DNA from: Neoechinorhynchus agilis
Taxonomy: Eukaryota > Acanthocephala
Assembly: GCA_051530055.1 (NCBI GenBank)
Contig: CM121341.1
Coordinates: forward strand, 14,012,001-14,076,000
Length of the DNA stretch: 64,000 nt
Direction: 5' to 3'
Below, piece by piece: positions 22,676 to 33,510 of the stretch. A program made the translations under genes and the position numbers. Position 1 is the first letter of the stretch, and each line of letters starts with the position of its first letter. Below the pieces are notes generated by a model. That model was not told the origin of the DNA. It saw only the letters and a list, made by a program, of their open reading frames with translations, and searched no databases.

Positions 22676-23065
22676 GAAGATTGGCCAGCCGGTAATTTAT
22701 ATCGATGTGTGGCCTATTATGACACGGCTGTTAATTTTTGGGCACACAGCCTACCGAGGGATCACGGGCATTAGTTCACTTAACCACCTCGACACAACTA
22801 CGGAATGTACAAACTCAGCCAATTTTATATATTAATTCAAGGCCATTGAATTAGGATTTTTTATGAAGATTGGCCAGCCGGTAATTTATATCGATGTGTG
22901 GCCTATTATCACACGACTGTTAATTTTTGGGCACACAGCCCACCGACCTGGTTCAGAGTAGTAATTCAATTACTCAAAGCACTGAACCATCCTACTCTGA
23001 ACCCGGTCGGTGGGCGGTGTGCCCAAAAATTAACAGCCGGGTCATAATAGGCCACACATCGATAT
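22676..23065. repeat. foldback repeat (FB), partial copy plus complete hairpin copy
   Basis: Two copies of GATTGGCCAGCCGGTAATTT start at about 22680 and 22864. The second is complete: from ATCGATGTGTGG at about 22889, through GGGCACACAGCCCACCGACC, to the complement ending CCACACATCGATATA at 23065. Arms are about 75 bp around a 30-base centre. The piece between the copies (22757-22860) is the inverse of 17165-17290. Confidence 0.8.
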
Positions 23066-23149
23066 ATTTTATTGTTACGAACAGAGAAACCATGTACCAC
23101 TGGGTCTTCGTGAGCACTTGAGTTCTAATTTGTCAAACGAATGCGGTTG

Positions 23150-24640
23150 TTTATTTTGAAGAGGATTACGGGTTCAGTCGGGTGGGAATATCCGGTCGAT
23201 GGGTGCCCCTTCGTATGTTAATATCCGGTCGGGGGATGTCCGTCCGGGTGGGAATTAGTGGTTATTGTATGTTGAAGATTTATTTGATTTTTGTCGGTTA
23301 ATTTGTAGTTTTTGATTTCCGATCTTTCCTCCGAATCAATTCGCATTTGGAGGATTGGGCAGTAAAGAGGAAAAAGCGGAGGTAGAGATTTGCGCGAGGA
23401 ACCGAAGGATGAAAATTTTTGGGACGACGAGTGTTGTAAGTATGAGTAAAAATAGAAATTTGCGTTAGAAATTGAGACGGAAGAGAATGAAGGCACTCTG
23501 AGTGTTTTTGAAAGATTAGATAGAGGTGTTTTTCTAAAGGCACGAGTTCGGTGGCGAAGATTAGAGCGCATCTCTTGTGAAGGTGTTATGTTTTTAAAAA
23601 GGTTGGATATGCGTAGATATGCGTTGGTAGGATTGCGAAGTTATACAAGTACTTAAGGTCTTTGGATGATAATCCAAGAAATTGGAGGCGTTTGAGAAGA
23701 TAGAGTTTAGTGGACCCTCTATTCAACGAAATTGAAATGTGCTTGTCCTACTTTAGATTTTCTTGAAAATGAAGACCAAGTATACGAACAGAGGAGACAC
23801 GATTGATAAGAAACAAAAAGCAGCTGATCGGAAGGGCTATTTGAGATTGAGGGGACGATTTCGAAGCACTTAGTTAAGGATAAGATATTTCGGGGAGCAA
23901 AATGTTTGAACGTGAGAAATCTCGTTAGAAGTAATTGAGAGTGAGAGGGGAGGTGGCGCCTACATAATGATTGTGAGATCATCCGCATACAAGAAGTATT
24001 TACAATACGAAAAGGATGGAATAATATCGTTCAGAAAAATGTTGAAAAGAATGGGGGAAAGTACAGCCCCTTGGGGGATTCCTTAGTTGATTGCTAAGGT
24101 GTTAGAGGCGATGATCACTATTTCGATAAATTGTAATTTATTGTTTAGAAAGGATTTCGACCATTTTATTTGCCAGGCGGCAAGACCAAATTTAGAGCAA
24201 GTATCAAGGAAAAGATTGTGATCGAAGGAATCAAAAGCTTTATGAATGTCGATTTGGATGAGTCGAGAAATAAATAAAGGGTGTGAGTCGAGGTTATGAA
24301 GAGAATCGTAGATGCAAAGAAGGGCGTCCGTACAAGAAAAGCCGGGCCGGAAACCGAATTGGATGGGTGGAATATTTTGATTGAAGATTTGGGTGCCAGC
24401 GTGATGGCGACGGTCGAGGAAGGACAAAAGCTGGAATTTGGTGGGAGGTGGTGAATGTAAAGAAAAGTAACCAAATAGAAAACAATACTGCCTAAAAATT
24501 CTAAAAAAAAATGAAATGAGGGGTTCGCTGTAGTAGTTCATCGATCTTGGAGGTATCGAAGAACAATGTGACTGCGAGGATTCGAATGTCGCGGCGACTT
24601 CCAAGACACATTCCAATCAAATAAGCAGATTATAGACTAA
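23150..24640 (-). mobile_element. LINE-A copy, decayed, 3' two-thirds of RT
   Basis: On the minus strand: IPPIQFGFRPGFSCTDALL (about 24370), LIQIDIHKAFDSFDHNLFL (about 24250), then the APQGA..SP-type block and YADDLTII-like sequence down to 23960, then the RT C-terminal region. Several frame changes and stops are present. It corresponds to 4300-5150 of the first copy in opposite orientation. Confidence 0.85.
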
Positions 24641-25085
24641 TGCCCAGAACAAAGCCACCTTTGATTAACAGAAATGGATTTGATATATTGCTAAATAACG
24701 CGACGTTGGAGGCCTAAAGCTGATGCCTTGTCTAAAATCCACTTCTCATGGGCACGCTTTTATATCAAATTTAATTGGTTCTATAATGTTAGATTTTTTA
24801 GGATAAAATATATTACAAAAAATGATCAAGGCATCTTTATTGATATCCAGTTCAGTCTTTAGTCCGATAGTATAGAGATTTCTAGTGAATTTTAAAAAAT
24901 CAACAATATTTTTCAAAGATAAAGGATCAATTTAAATAACATTTTTGGTATTCATTCATTCTATTTTTTCCACCTTGGCAGCTTAATTTTGCAATTAAAG
25001 TTCCAAATAATCTTTTTAAAAATGCAGCAATTTAAATCGTTCCTTATGATGAAAAATCACTGATCAGATAAATATAAATTAAATA
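24641..25085. other. no gene seen
   Basis: AT-rich DNA without a supported feature. Confidence 0.45.
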
Positions 25086-25315
25086 ATATTCGGTTGCAAT
25101 ATTTTGTCTAAAGACAATAAAGGCAAGAAACACCATACTTTTACTTAAGGTAAATACTTCAAAGTAGTACTGATCGATAAATTAGATATTCTCCCAAGAG
25201 AATATTTGGTTGCAATACTTTGTCTAAAGACAAAAAGGCGAGAAACACCATACTTTTACTTCAGGTAAATACTTCAAAGTAGTACTGATCGATAAATTAG
25301 ATATTCTCCCAAGTG
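25086..25315. repeat. tandem duplication, 2 x about 115 bp
   Basis: Two adjacent copies begin ATATT(C/T)GGTTGCAATA and end AGATATTCTCCCAAG, with about six differences and a small indel. High similarity suggests a fairly recent local duplication. Confidence 0.85.
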
Positions 25316-25639
25316 TGAGACCACAGAATAAAGAGTTACTACGCTCTCTTAAGTTTTACGATGTAAAAGCAACATCACGACTATTTGTAAGTAAGACGAA
25401 GAGGCCTCTCACCGTACGTATTTGTGAACATTTACTTTGCGCATTTAACCCGAATGCGACCTCCGTGGGCCAAACACCACTTAAGATTCCATGTAGACCT
25501 ATCGATGGTCGTGAAGTACCAAGCGAGTGACTTACGAGAACTTTCTCTTGCGGAAGCGTCGTAAAGAGAAGACGGCCAACGTTCAACGCGTAACGGCACG
25601 AGTTTTCTAAAAACCTTCGTAGAACGCGTGGTTTTTCGG
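25316..25639. other. unassigned
   Basis: Both strands carry an open frame of about 70 codons here (25315-25530 + and 25356-25586 -). Neither resembles a known protein. It may be flanking sequence of the PLE next to it. Confidence 0.3.
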
Positions 25640-27185
25640 GAATCTGAAGAAGGGTTAAATTTCCGATATATCGGTCGCTGTAAAATTAATATTTAATTTC
25701 TACACTTTCGGTGAGAATAATCCCGGTCATTACATATTTTATTTATTTTAAATATTTCGCGAGGTATCCTCGCCTCTTCAGTCATCTAAAAATAGGTTTT
25801 CCATATTACGATTTTTGCTCGAGTGCGCAGGATCGCCAAACCCGAAGTTCAGGGACGCTGTGTTTGGTTTTTTGTTTTTCCATTGATTTTTTATATTGAT
25901 TTTTATCACGTCACTAGCTGGAAGTTTCAAGCTAAAATTAGCTTTATTTCACTCCATTGTGTGTGACGCAGCGATGTGTAAAGCCTCTAAAACCAGGCGT
26001 CTTTTTAGAATTTGTTCCTTTTCCAGGAAGTAGGTGCCATTAAAATCAGCGCGATGCTTAAAAGCCTCTTGATGATTTGAAATTGCCGAAGAATGCTCAA
26101 ATCGAATGCAAGCTTGCTTATGTTGCGAGACCCTCTTCTTAATGCCCTGCATCGTTTGTTCGATGTAGACTTTATCACACTGTTCACAGTGCATTCTGTA
26201 TATCCCATACATCGGCTCAGTTTTACTCTTCTTCTAGAATGTGCATCTGAGGGCGATTCCTTTATTGTTATAGAGACGAGTTCCAGCCTTCTTACTCATA
26301 ATGGAGTAGATCATTTGATTTGTTTCATCATCAATGAAGTTCACTTTTTCGAAACATATAGGCTCTGCGGGCGATTTTTGGTTGTGATTGTTGTGTGGAT
26401 GGTACTTCCTGCTTTTGATTCCACGGTATATAATCCATTTGGGATATCCCCTCATTTTTAGCTCCTGGACTATCCTCTCCCTTCCTTTATTCCACGCCAA
26501 TCGAGTGGATGAGATAAGAGAGGCTCTTCGGAAGTATGAAGAGACAGCCGAGATTTTATGCCTTATCGGTTGGTGGCTTGACCAGTGTGGTGGTCCCCAC
26601 CACCACTACCACGTACCACGGTCCAAACGTGGTTCACTGCAATTCTTCGATAGTAAATCTGCCGATAGTTCGATCGTTTTGGCCAACGGGACATTGGTGA
26701 AAAGAGCATTAACATCGGCCGTAAACATTCTGTGGAGCTTAACGTTTATTTTCCTGATCTCAATCGCAAACGTGGGTCCATCCTTGATGTGCGAGGCGGA
26801 AGTTGCTACAATCGATCTTAATAAAACATTAATCCTTTTGGATAGGCGATGGTTGAACGACATGTAACTGGCTATAATTGGACGGTACTGCATGATTGGC
26901 TTGTGAATCTTCGGAAGGAGATATAGAAACGCACACTTAGCCGATGATGATCGCGTCACATTGTAAAATTGAAGACTGATCAGAGATCGGTTCAACAAGT
27001 TCCTTAGGAAACCGTTAAATTTAGTTTCTCTGCTTCGCGTGGGATCTTTCGCCAGCCTCCCGAATTTGTCAGAGTTAAGAAGATCCATAGCCCCCTTTTG
27101 ATAACCTTTCATGCCGGTTAATCTCCTCGTCCGAATCAATACACTCCTTCTGCTTTCCGGTCTCTCCCACATTCGCATATTCCTT
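25640..27185 (-). mobile_element. Penelope-like element (PLE), internally deleted
   Basis: PLEs carry a telomerase-related reverse transcriptase followed by a GIY-YIG endonuclease. On the minus strand, the RT N-terminal half is at 27178-26640: AFLYLLPKIHKPIMQYRPI, LSKRINVLL, then FTADVNALFTNVP. The frame then jumps at about 26640-26500 to SSTRLAWNKGRERIVQEL, so the RT catalytic core is missing. Next come LYNNKGIALRCTF and the endonuclease at 26212-25949: GIYRMHCEQCDKVYIEQT with the Cys pair typical of PLEs, RVSQHKQACIRF, and EKEQILKRRLVLEALHI. The 3' flank has GAAGAAGGG and AAATTTCCGATATATCGG and a dispersed end repeat. Confidence 0.85.
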
Positions 27186-28048
27186 CACATAATCGTCCAC
27201 AACAAACATCGATCTCAGACTTCGCTATTATTTAAACATATTTTTAAGATTCTATTTGAGGATTGCACTCCGGTGGTTAGATAAGTTTTTATTTGGATCG
27301 CTTGTCAACACCCGAGAGAGAGATCACTGAAGAAGAATGTATGTTTCGACTGAACTTATACCTTGTTATATATGTGATTCCACAAAATATAAATTAACGT
27401 TTTAGCTCGTTGAATATTTACACGGTCATTCGGCTCTAAACAATAAAAAGATTATTAAATACAATTTTTGCTAATGCCTTTTACTGAAATTTGTAACGTG
27501 GCATTAGGCAATGAGATACTGGAATCCATAAAATATTGTCACAAAATAAAGTGCATTCTAAAGGTGTTCAGATTTGTAAATCATAAGAAATTATCTCGAT
27601 GAGCGTTTGAAATATCGACAAAAGCATTTACCAATACGTAGGTTCCTTTCGTTCAATTAAAAGCTTATTAGCTGCACAAAATTCCATTTGTTTCTATATA
27701 TTCTTAAACTTTAATTTGTCCTTTCTTTTAAGAAAGAGTTCGGTTTCTAAAAATATGAAAATAAAAGTAGATGAAAATAAATATTTAAATTTAGGCTTCG
27801 ACCATTTAGAATGCAAAGGCCACTTAAGCACTTCGCATCATATTTAAAATGGAATTGATTATAGCAAAGAATTGCTCATTTAAATGAATATCCATCATAA
27901 AATTTTTAATAGCAGTCGGTTACTTAAATTCGCAAAAATGAATGCAGTATTTATTGGAAACAACAATTGTTAAAACATCGACAAATGGTAGAAATTCTGA
28001 ACAATGGAATTGCACAATCATGAATGCCCACCGGCGCTAAATTTAGTG
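27186..28048. other. no gene seen
   Basis: AT-rich DNA with no ORF or repeat that I can support. Confidence 0.5.
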
Positions 28049-28560
28049 TCAGCGTTCTCTGAAAAGTGGCGACAGTTCGATCAACTCGACCCTCGGGGGA
28101 AGTTTAAGCATGCGATCCAGCATTGCCAGAAATTTGTTGTTGTTTTGCGTATCTTGTTGTGTCCGGTAATCTCGAGGCTTTAGACTAATAATGATATTCA
28201 AGGACACTAACGGTGGATGCAGCGCAATGCTGCTCGGCGGAAAGATTCCTCTTTCCAAAGGAGATTTCAGCACCCATCCATCTCCGTTGATTGTCCTTTT
28301 AGAGTATAGCAATGTCCGTACTCCATTATCAAGAACCGCATTCGGGATAACACCTCTTGCTATCTTTATCCTAGCCAGTGTTTCATAATCACCACTCCCT
28401 GGAAACATTGGCCTACCAACCGCGAGTTCCCCGATAGTGCAACCAAGGCTCCGCATGTCGATTGATTTAGCGATGGGTAAACCCAAGATCATTTCCGGAG
28501 GAGTTTGAAATCGTAGTCTCGATTCAAAGAGCCCGCAAGTGGATCCTTAAATTCCCACGG
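28049..28560 (-). pseudogene. protein kinase C-lobe fragment (DYRK/HIPK-like), probably inactive
   Basis: On the minus strand: RLRFQTPPEMILGLPIAKSI matches the RYYRAPEVILGLPY segment of DYRK/HIPK/CDK-type kinases with APE changed to PPE. DMRSLGCTIGELAVGRPMFP matches DMWSLGCILAELxTGxPLFP with the tryptophan lost. The end, NNNKFLAMLDRMLKLPPRVE, fits the FxDLLxxMLxxDPxxR region. The catalytic loop and DFG are absent upstream, so it is a fragment or a degenerate gene end. An adjacent duplicate of its middle part lies at 29010-29135. Confidence 0.7.
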
Positions 28561-29005
28561 TCTTCAAACAATGATCTCAGCTGCTTTTATACTCACTTGT
28601 TTATTGATGACATTGTTTTGAAAATATTATTGCAGTTCATGCCAGTCCATGTGATGCCCTAGTCTTGAGCAGTGTTTTGTCCAACGTTTTTGTCATGCGA
28701 TCCATTGCTTCAACTGCTCGGTCGAAAAGGCTCATGAAAGTAATCGCGAATTATCGGAATCTCCCACTCATCGCTTGAACTCCGAATAAAAATTAAATTA
28801 TGACGAAAATTGAACCTTTGAAGTAGTTTATTGCCTTTTCCGCTTTTTAGAGAATATTCTTATCGATACAACGACATAAATGAACGACAAGATGTGAGTT
28901 TTAATGAGTCGCTTTTGACTGACGTATAGAAAAAAGATAACCATCACGATAGTTACAATATTTCAGCCGGCCGAAGAAAACTGAGGCTTGGGAAATTCAT
29001 AAAAA
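28561..29005. other. no gene established
   Basis: Sequence flanking the kinase fragment; no further kinase motif or splice-linked exon was found. Confidence 0.4.
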
Positions 29006-29180
29006 TTTTATCTGGTGTTTTGCGTACCTTGTTGTGTCCGGTAATCTCGAGGTATTAGACCAATAATGTTGTTCAAGGACACTATTGGTGGATGCAGCGC
29101 ACTGCTGTTCGACGGAAAGGTTCCTTCCTTCAGTAACTACCAAGAAAGCTACGGTTAAACAAAAGGTGCCAGCAGGTAAA
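29006..29180 (-). pseudogene. duplicated kinase-tail piece joined to dispersed repeat DR
   Basis: 29015-29128 matches 28138-28250: TTGTTGTGTCCGGTAATCTC, then TTCAAGGACACTA and GGTGGATGCAGCGCA. It then joins directly to a DR piece (ACTACCAAGAAAGCTACGGT) and to the Ty3/gypsy integrase remnant, so this is a rearrangement junction. Confidence 0.7.
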
Positions 29181-31123
29181 TCGATCAACTATTGTCAAAA
29201 AGTGTATAAATCCCTGAGAAAGTGGAAGGGGTCCTACCAGGTCAACGTGTATGTGATCGAACCTGCCAGAAGGTAATTTAAACTTTTCCAGTGGTACTTT
29301 CACGTGGCGTTGAATTTTCACTTTTGGCAAGTAATGCATGTTTTAGCCCAATTGCCGACATCTTTTGCGATACCAGGTCAAACGAATTTCCTTGTGATTA
29401 GCTTGCGGGTCGCTCTTATTCCGGGGTGTGCCAGCTCGTGAATCGCGTCGAATACACGTCTGCGTCACGATGTTGGTACTGTCGGTCTTTGTGTTCCGGA
29501 TGAAATGTCACAGAGAAACGTTAATCCTTCGTTACCGATGGGAACGTCTCGGAGACGCAGTGCTGATTTCGCTGCCCGTAATTCCTGTGTTTCGGGATCT
29601 TCTTGTTGATCTTGAGGCATTGCTTCAAAAGAGATACCTTCGTTAACGTTGGCCAGAATAGCCCTCGAAAGCATATTGGCGACTTGATTGCTCGGCCGCC
29701 ATGTGCCGTCTGATTTCGGGACTACATGAAGATGAAACGCCCACTGACTGTTCGACCGTCTGACTATTCCGAGCGATTCCAATTTGTGGAACTCGGTTTG
29801 AGCGATCGCTAATTTTTCAGAAGGGGAGACGTCTTGAGCGAGCATGGATAGGAACGCAACTAGTTTGGATGTAGTGCTTCGCACAGTGTGTTAACGACTG
29901 GGTCCGAAAAGTTGTGATTGATGACGTTTGGGAATTCGTTCAGAATCTTGGTGTAAAGTGAGTCACCTGGAATTTTTGTCTCAGAAATCTTTACTCCGGG
30001 TCTGATTGTTGCCGACGAGATGTTCGTTATTCTATTCGTTTCCGAATATATTAACCGTTTCCCACGCATATCGACGAGAAGTCCGGTATGTCCGAGAAAG
30101 TCAGCACCCAATATAGGTTGTCGCACTGATGCAATCAGGAACTTCCAATTTATCGTATTATCTCCGAGTTTTAGCACCACCATTTTGCTTCCAAATGTAT
30201 TAGTGGATGAACCATTAGCAGCCGTGAGTGTTTGATTATGAGTGGTTGTTGATTTATCGGATATCGTTGCGAGAATGACACTAACTTCGGCGCCCGTATC
30301 TACGAGAAAACGACGTCCAGTACTCTGATCATAGACGTAGAATAAATTATTTATTTCCTCGGCTTTATTCGCCGAATTATTCTTCATCGAACAGGGAGGT
30401 CTGCATCGTTTAGCCTTCGCACCATATCGCTGGTGGTGAAAACATATTCCACCTTGTTTCTTGCTGGGCCGCCGTATCGAAGACGTGGTGAACTGCTGCT
30501 TAGCCGTCCATAGTTCGTCGGCCGCTTGTGCTAATTTTCGAGGATCCGTTATCTTGGCATGTACTAGGACCGATCGAATATCCTCGGGTAATTTCTCCAT
30601 GAAGATTTGAATGAACAGGAAACATGATGGGTGTTTCCCGAGATAGCCTAGCATCTTGTCCATCAACTCCGATGGTTTAGAGTCCCCGAGATCCTCGATG
30701 TACAGAATGCGGCTGGCACGCTCGGACTGAATGCGTCCAATAGGCGACTCTTCAGCGCTTCGTATTTGTTCGCTTGAAGTGGACACTTTAAAATATCAAT
30801 CACACGCCCGGCGGTATCTTGGTCGAGGGCTGGGGTGATATAGTAGAACTTGGTGTCGTCTGCGACAATCTTTCGCAAGGTAAATTGTGCCTCGGCCTGT
30901 GCAAACCACACAGGAGGTTGCTGAACCCAGAACGTGGGCAATTTGAGGCTCACTGTTTGTATTGATATATCGTCCATACTGGCAAGTACGTTTTACCAGC
31001 GTCGGGGTCACCAATGTAGAGAGAGTCGCAATTTCTATCTTCCAAGCCACGACCACCTCTGGTTATATATATACACCTGACAGACCTCTGATGTCATCAG
31101 AATGTGTAGTCGTTGCCGCCACA
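29130..31123 (-). mobile_element. Ty3/gypsy LTR retrotransposon, 5' part, broken fossil
   Basis: An LTR retrotransposon fossil on the minus strand. Order from the right: the 5' LTR (31015-31123); a primer-binding-like TTGGTGACCCCGACG next to it; a gag-like region from about 30977 with LPTFWVQQPPVWFAQAEAQF; a protease with the LVDTGAEVSVI motif near 30300; a reverse transcriptase piece near 29850-29650; and an integrase piece near 29330-29190 (DHIHVDLVGPLP). It is broken in several places. The later part and the 3' LTR are not found. A solo LTR of the same family lies at 6999-7109; the two LTRs still match closely, which suggests moderate age. Confidence 0.88.
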
Positions 31124-31382
31124 AAACTAAATTTCTTGCCTAAGAGACGTTCGCTGAATTAAAGAATAAATGATTTAAACCGTTCAACAACTTGTTATTA
31201 TAAGATCTTGATCTCGCCTAATACTTTGATATTTTTTGAAAGAAAAAACCCGATGATTCTGAAATTGGCGAAATTCGCTTTGGTGTTACCTCCGAAAGCC
31301 AGAAGCGATGTAAGAATTTACGTTGGGTTATTGAGAGTTTAATCTTTTTTCTCGCACGGCTAAAACTTTCTTTTTTAGAATG

Positions 31383-33401
31383 TTATTTAACGATTTCACA
31401 CTTTCCCTTCTTGATCAATTCTGAAATAAATCTTGTTTGTTCATATTTAGCTTGATCACTTCCCATAATCAATACACTAATTAGCATTGGCCCGTTAACT
31501 ATATCCGGATTATCAAAAAAAGTACCCGAAACCTTGAGGTTCCTGTATATCAGATAAAGGCACTCTGGCTGTATCCTGAGCAACAGGTCTGTAACCAATG
31601 GTTTCGATTGATTTAATAGATTTGTTTCTATACCGCTGATAAGATCACTGAGACCTTGTTTAGTTTTGCACGATATTTTATAAGGTCCATCGAGATTTTT
31701 TGTCAACTCGGCTGAGCATTGATCAATTTTATTCCACACCTCTATCCGAGGAATTTCCTGATCGCCTAAAATGCAATCGATCGTTTTGCTGACGTATTTC
31801 CTTTGAAACTCCTTTTCAGGATGGCTAGCGTCGAACATTAGCAGGATCAATTGAGATTTTAAAAGGGCCTCAGACAATGTGGCAGAAAATGCTTCCACCA
31901 ATCGATTAGAACTTCCGAGTTCACTCACAAAGCCAACTGTGTCCATGAGCAGCAGAGGAATGCGTTTCGTTTGTGAGCATATTTTATGGACGCTGATATC
32001 GAGAGTTACAAACAGTCTATCTTCAACTTCCAATTGGTCCGATGATTCATTTCGAACAAGCGATTTGATTAAGCTCGTCTTTCCGACGTTCGTATTCATT
32101 TCAAAGCTCGGTTCATGGCGATTTGGGTTCCTTTAATTTAAAATAGTAACATTTTTCGTAATTGTTTGTGGTTAAGCCAATCTTTCATTTTCAAAATCAA
32201 CTTATCGCTTTTTTTCAAAAAATACTCTAATTTCCTTAATTCAGTTATTAACAATAACGAAAGGCATAAATGCGAATGAGACACGTCAATCTCCGATACA
32301 TTTCTAAGGAAATTCTTGTTTGCTCATCGATAGCGCCTATTACTAATAAGCAAACAGATGATGAACTCGACGAGGTTCGAAAGGTCTTTAATAAATAGGG
32401 GTGTTGACCTAAACAATAATTCCAATCATATTCCCCGGTGCCTCACATATCGACAAGTTTAGGATGTTTCAGCGATCAATTATTTGAGTGAGTCAAGGGA
32501 AATAATTTCTTCAATAATGAGCTTAAACCCGATTTATGGACTTTTGAGTGCATCTCTGAAACGGATACACAACTGGCCGAAATTTAAAATTAGACGTCTC
32601 TGTTTTGTATGCAATTGTATCACTGGATTTTTGCTCTATAGATAACATTAAGTTCAGAACAAACTGTGAAATGATTTCAAATATCATTTTCCGGTCAATA
32701 CAATGCTTATTTCTCAAAGCGCACACCATATCTTCCCGTACAGAAAACCGGGATTCGGAATATCTATAACCGACAACTGCGACCAGCGGAAGGTTCTCGT
32801 AGCTATCGCACCCCTTTAGACTATGAAGGACAGCAACTCTTTCGCGGTGTAGCTTATTTTGAAGATAATGCAATTTGAGTCTTAAGGTTTCAGAGTGATC
32901 GGTGCGTCCTAAGTAATATAAAATTTCCGCAATCTCCACTTGTAACTTTGCCAGTTTAGATTTAGCATGACGTTTAAATATGCTCATGACAATTTGGGCC
33001 CGGTCGAGAATGGGTTTTCCCCACTGTTCTTGCAAAGCGGATGATTGTCGATTGGAGAGCCAAGGAACAGCGAGGAACACATCCGTGCATTCGTCAGGAA
33101 CATCGTCTCGAATGATTTCCAAATTTCCTTTACGGAACAATAAAGATCGTCTCGAAAGCACGCCGCTTCTGCCTAATCTCATTCTATAAATTAAAGACTT
33201 GCAAACAGTCCAAGACTGATTTGATCTATTAAGTGCTTCAATCAAACCGATATTCTCTTCAAGGCGGGCTTTAGCAATTTTCTTGCCGGATTCACCGCTT
33301 CCGTATAAGTGAGGCTGAACAATAAAGATTCTCCTATGTTCAATGCATCCTTTGCTTATATATAAGGATAATTTACGTATGAACACTTTACATAAAACCA
33401 T
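31383..33401 (-). CDS. GTPBP6: HflX-type GTPase (GTPBP6-like), two exons
   Basis: HflX GTPases bind the large ribosomal subunit; animal GTPBP6 acts on mitochondrial ribosomes in assembly and recycling. The first exon (33401 to about 32766) starts with a basic, arginine-rich segment that could be a mitochondrial presequence. It continues with RRIFIVQPHLYGSGES, LFRKGNLEII, WGKPILDRAQIVMSIFKRHA, SKLAKLQVEIAEILYYLGR and LVAVVGY, the usual HflX N-domain and helical linker. The second exon (about 32120-31383) has NTNVGKTSLIKSL (P-loop), LFVTLDISV (switch I), LLMDTVGFVSEL (G3), VWNKIDQC (G4), SCKTKQGLSDL (G5) and a C-terminal domain. About 450 residues in total, near the family's length. The intron is about 650 bp, holds a dispersed repeat, and its exact ends are unclear: the GY-TN join of the P-loop cannot be made cleanly with a standard GT-AG pair. 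Confidence 0.9.
32350..32440. repeat. partial dispersed repeat in the HflX intron
   Basis: GATGAACTCGACGAGGTTCG, then TTTAATAA and GTTTAGG-complement sequence, match the repeats at 566-715 and 43065-43180. Confidence 0.55.
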
Positions 33402-33510
33402 CTAAAACGCAGAATTAAATGGATTGAGAGAGCGACATACATCACGTGAATTTTATCTCCCAGTGCTGTTTAATTTTTTACCAAAACGATCTACTTCGAA
33501 AGTATCGTTA

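Noticed and set aside
25086-25315. CRISPR-like array
   Set aside because: Only two long adjacent copies without spacers, in a eukaryotic context.
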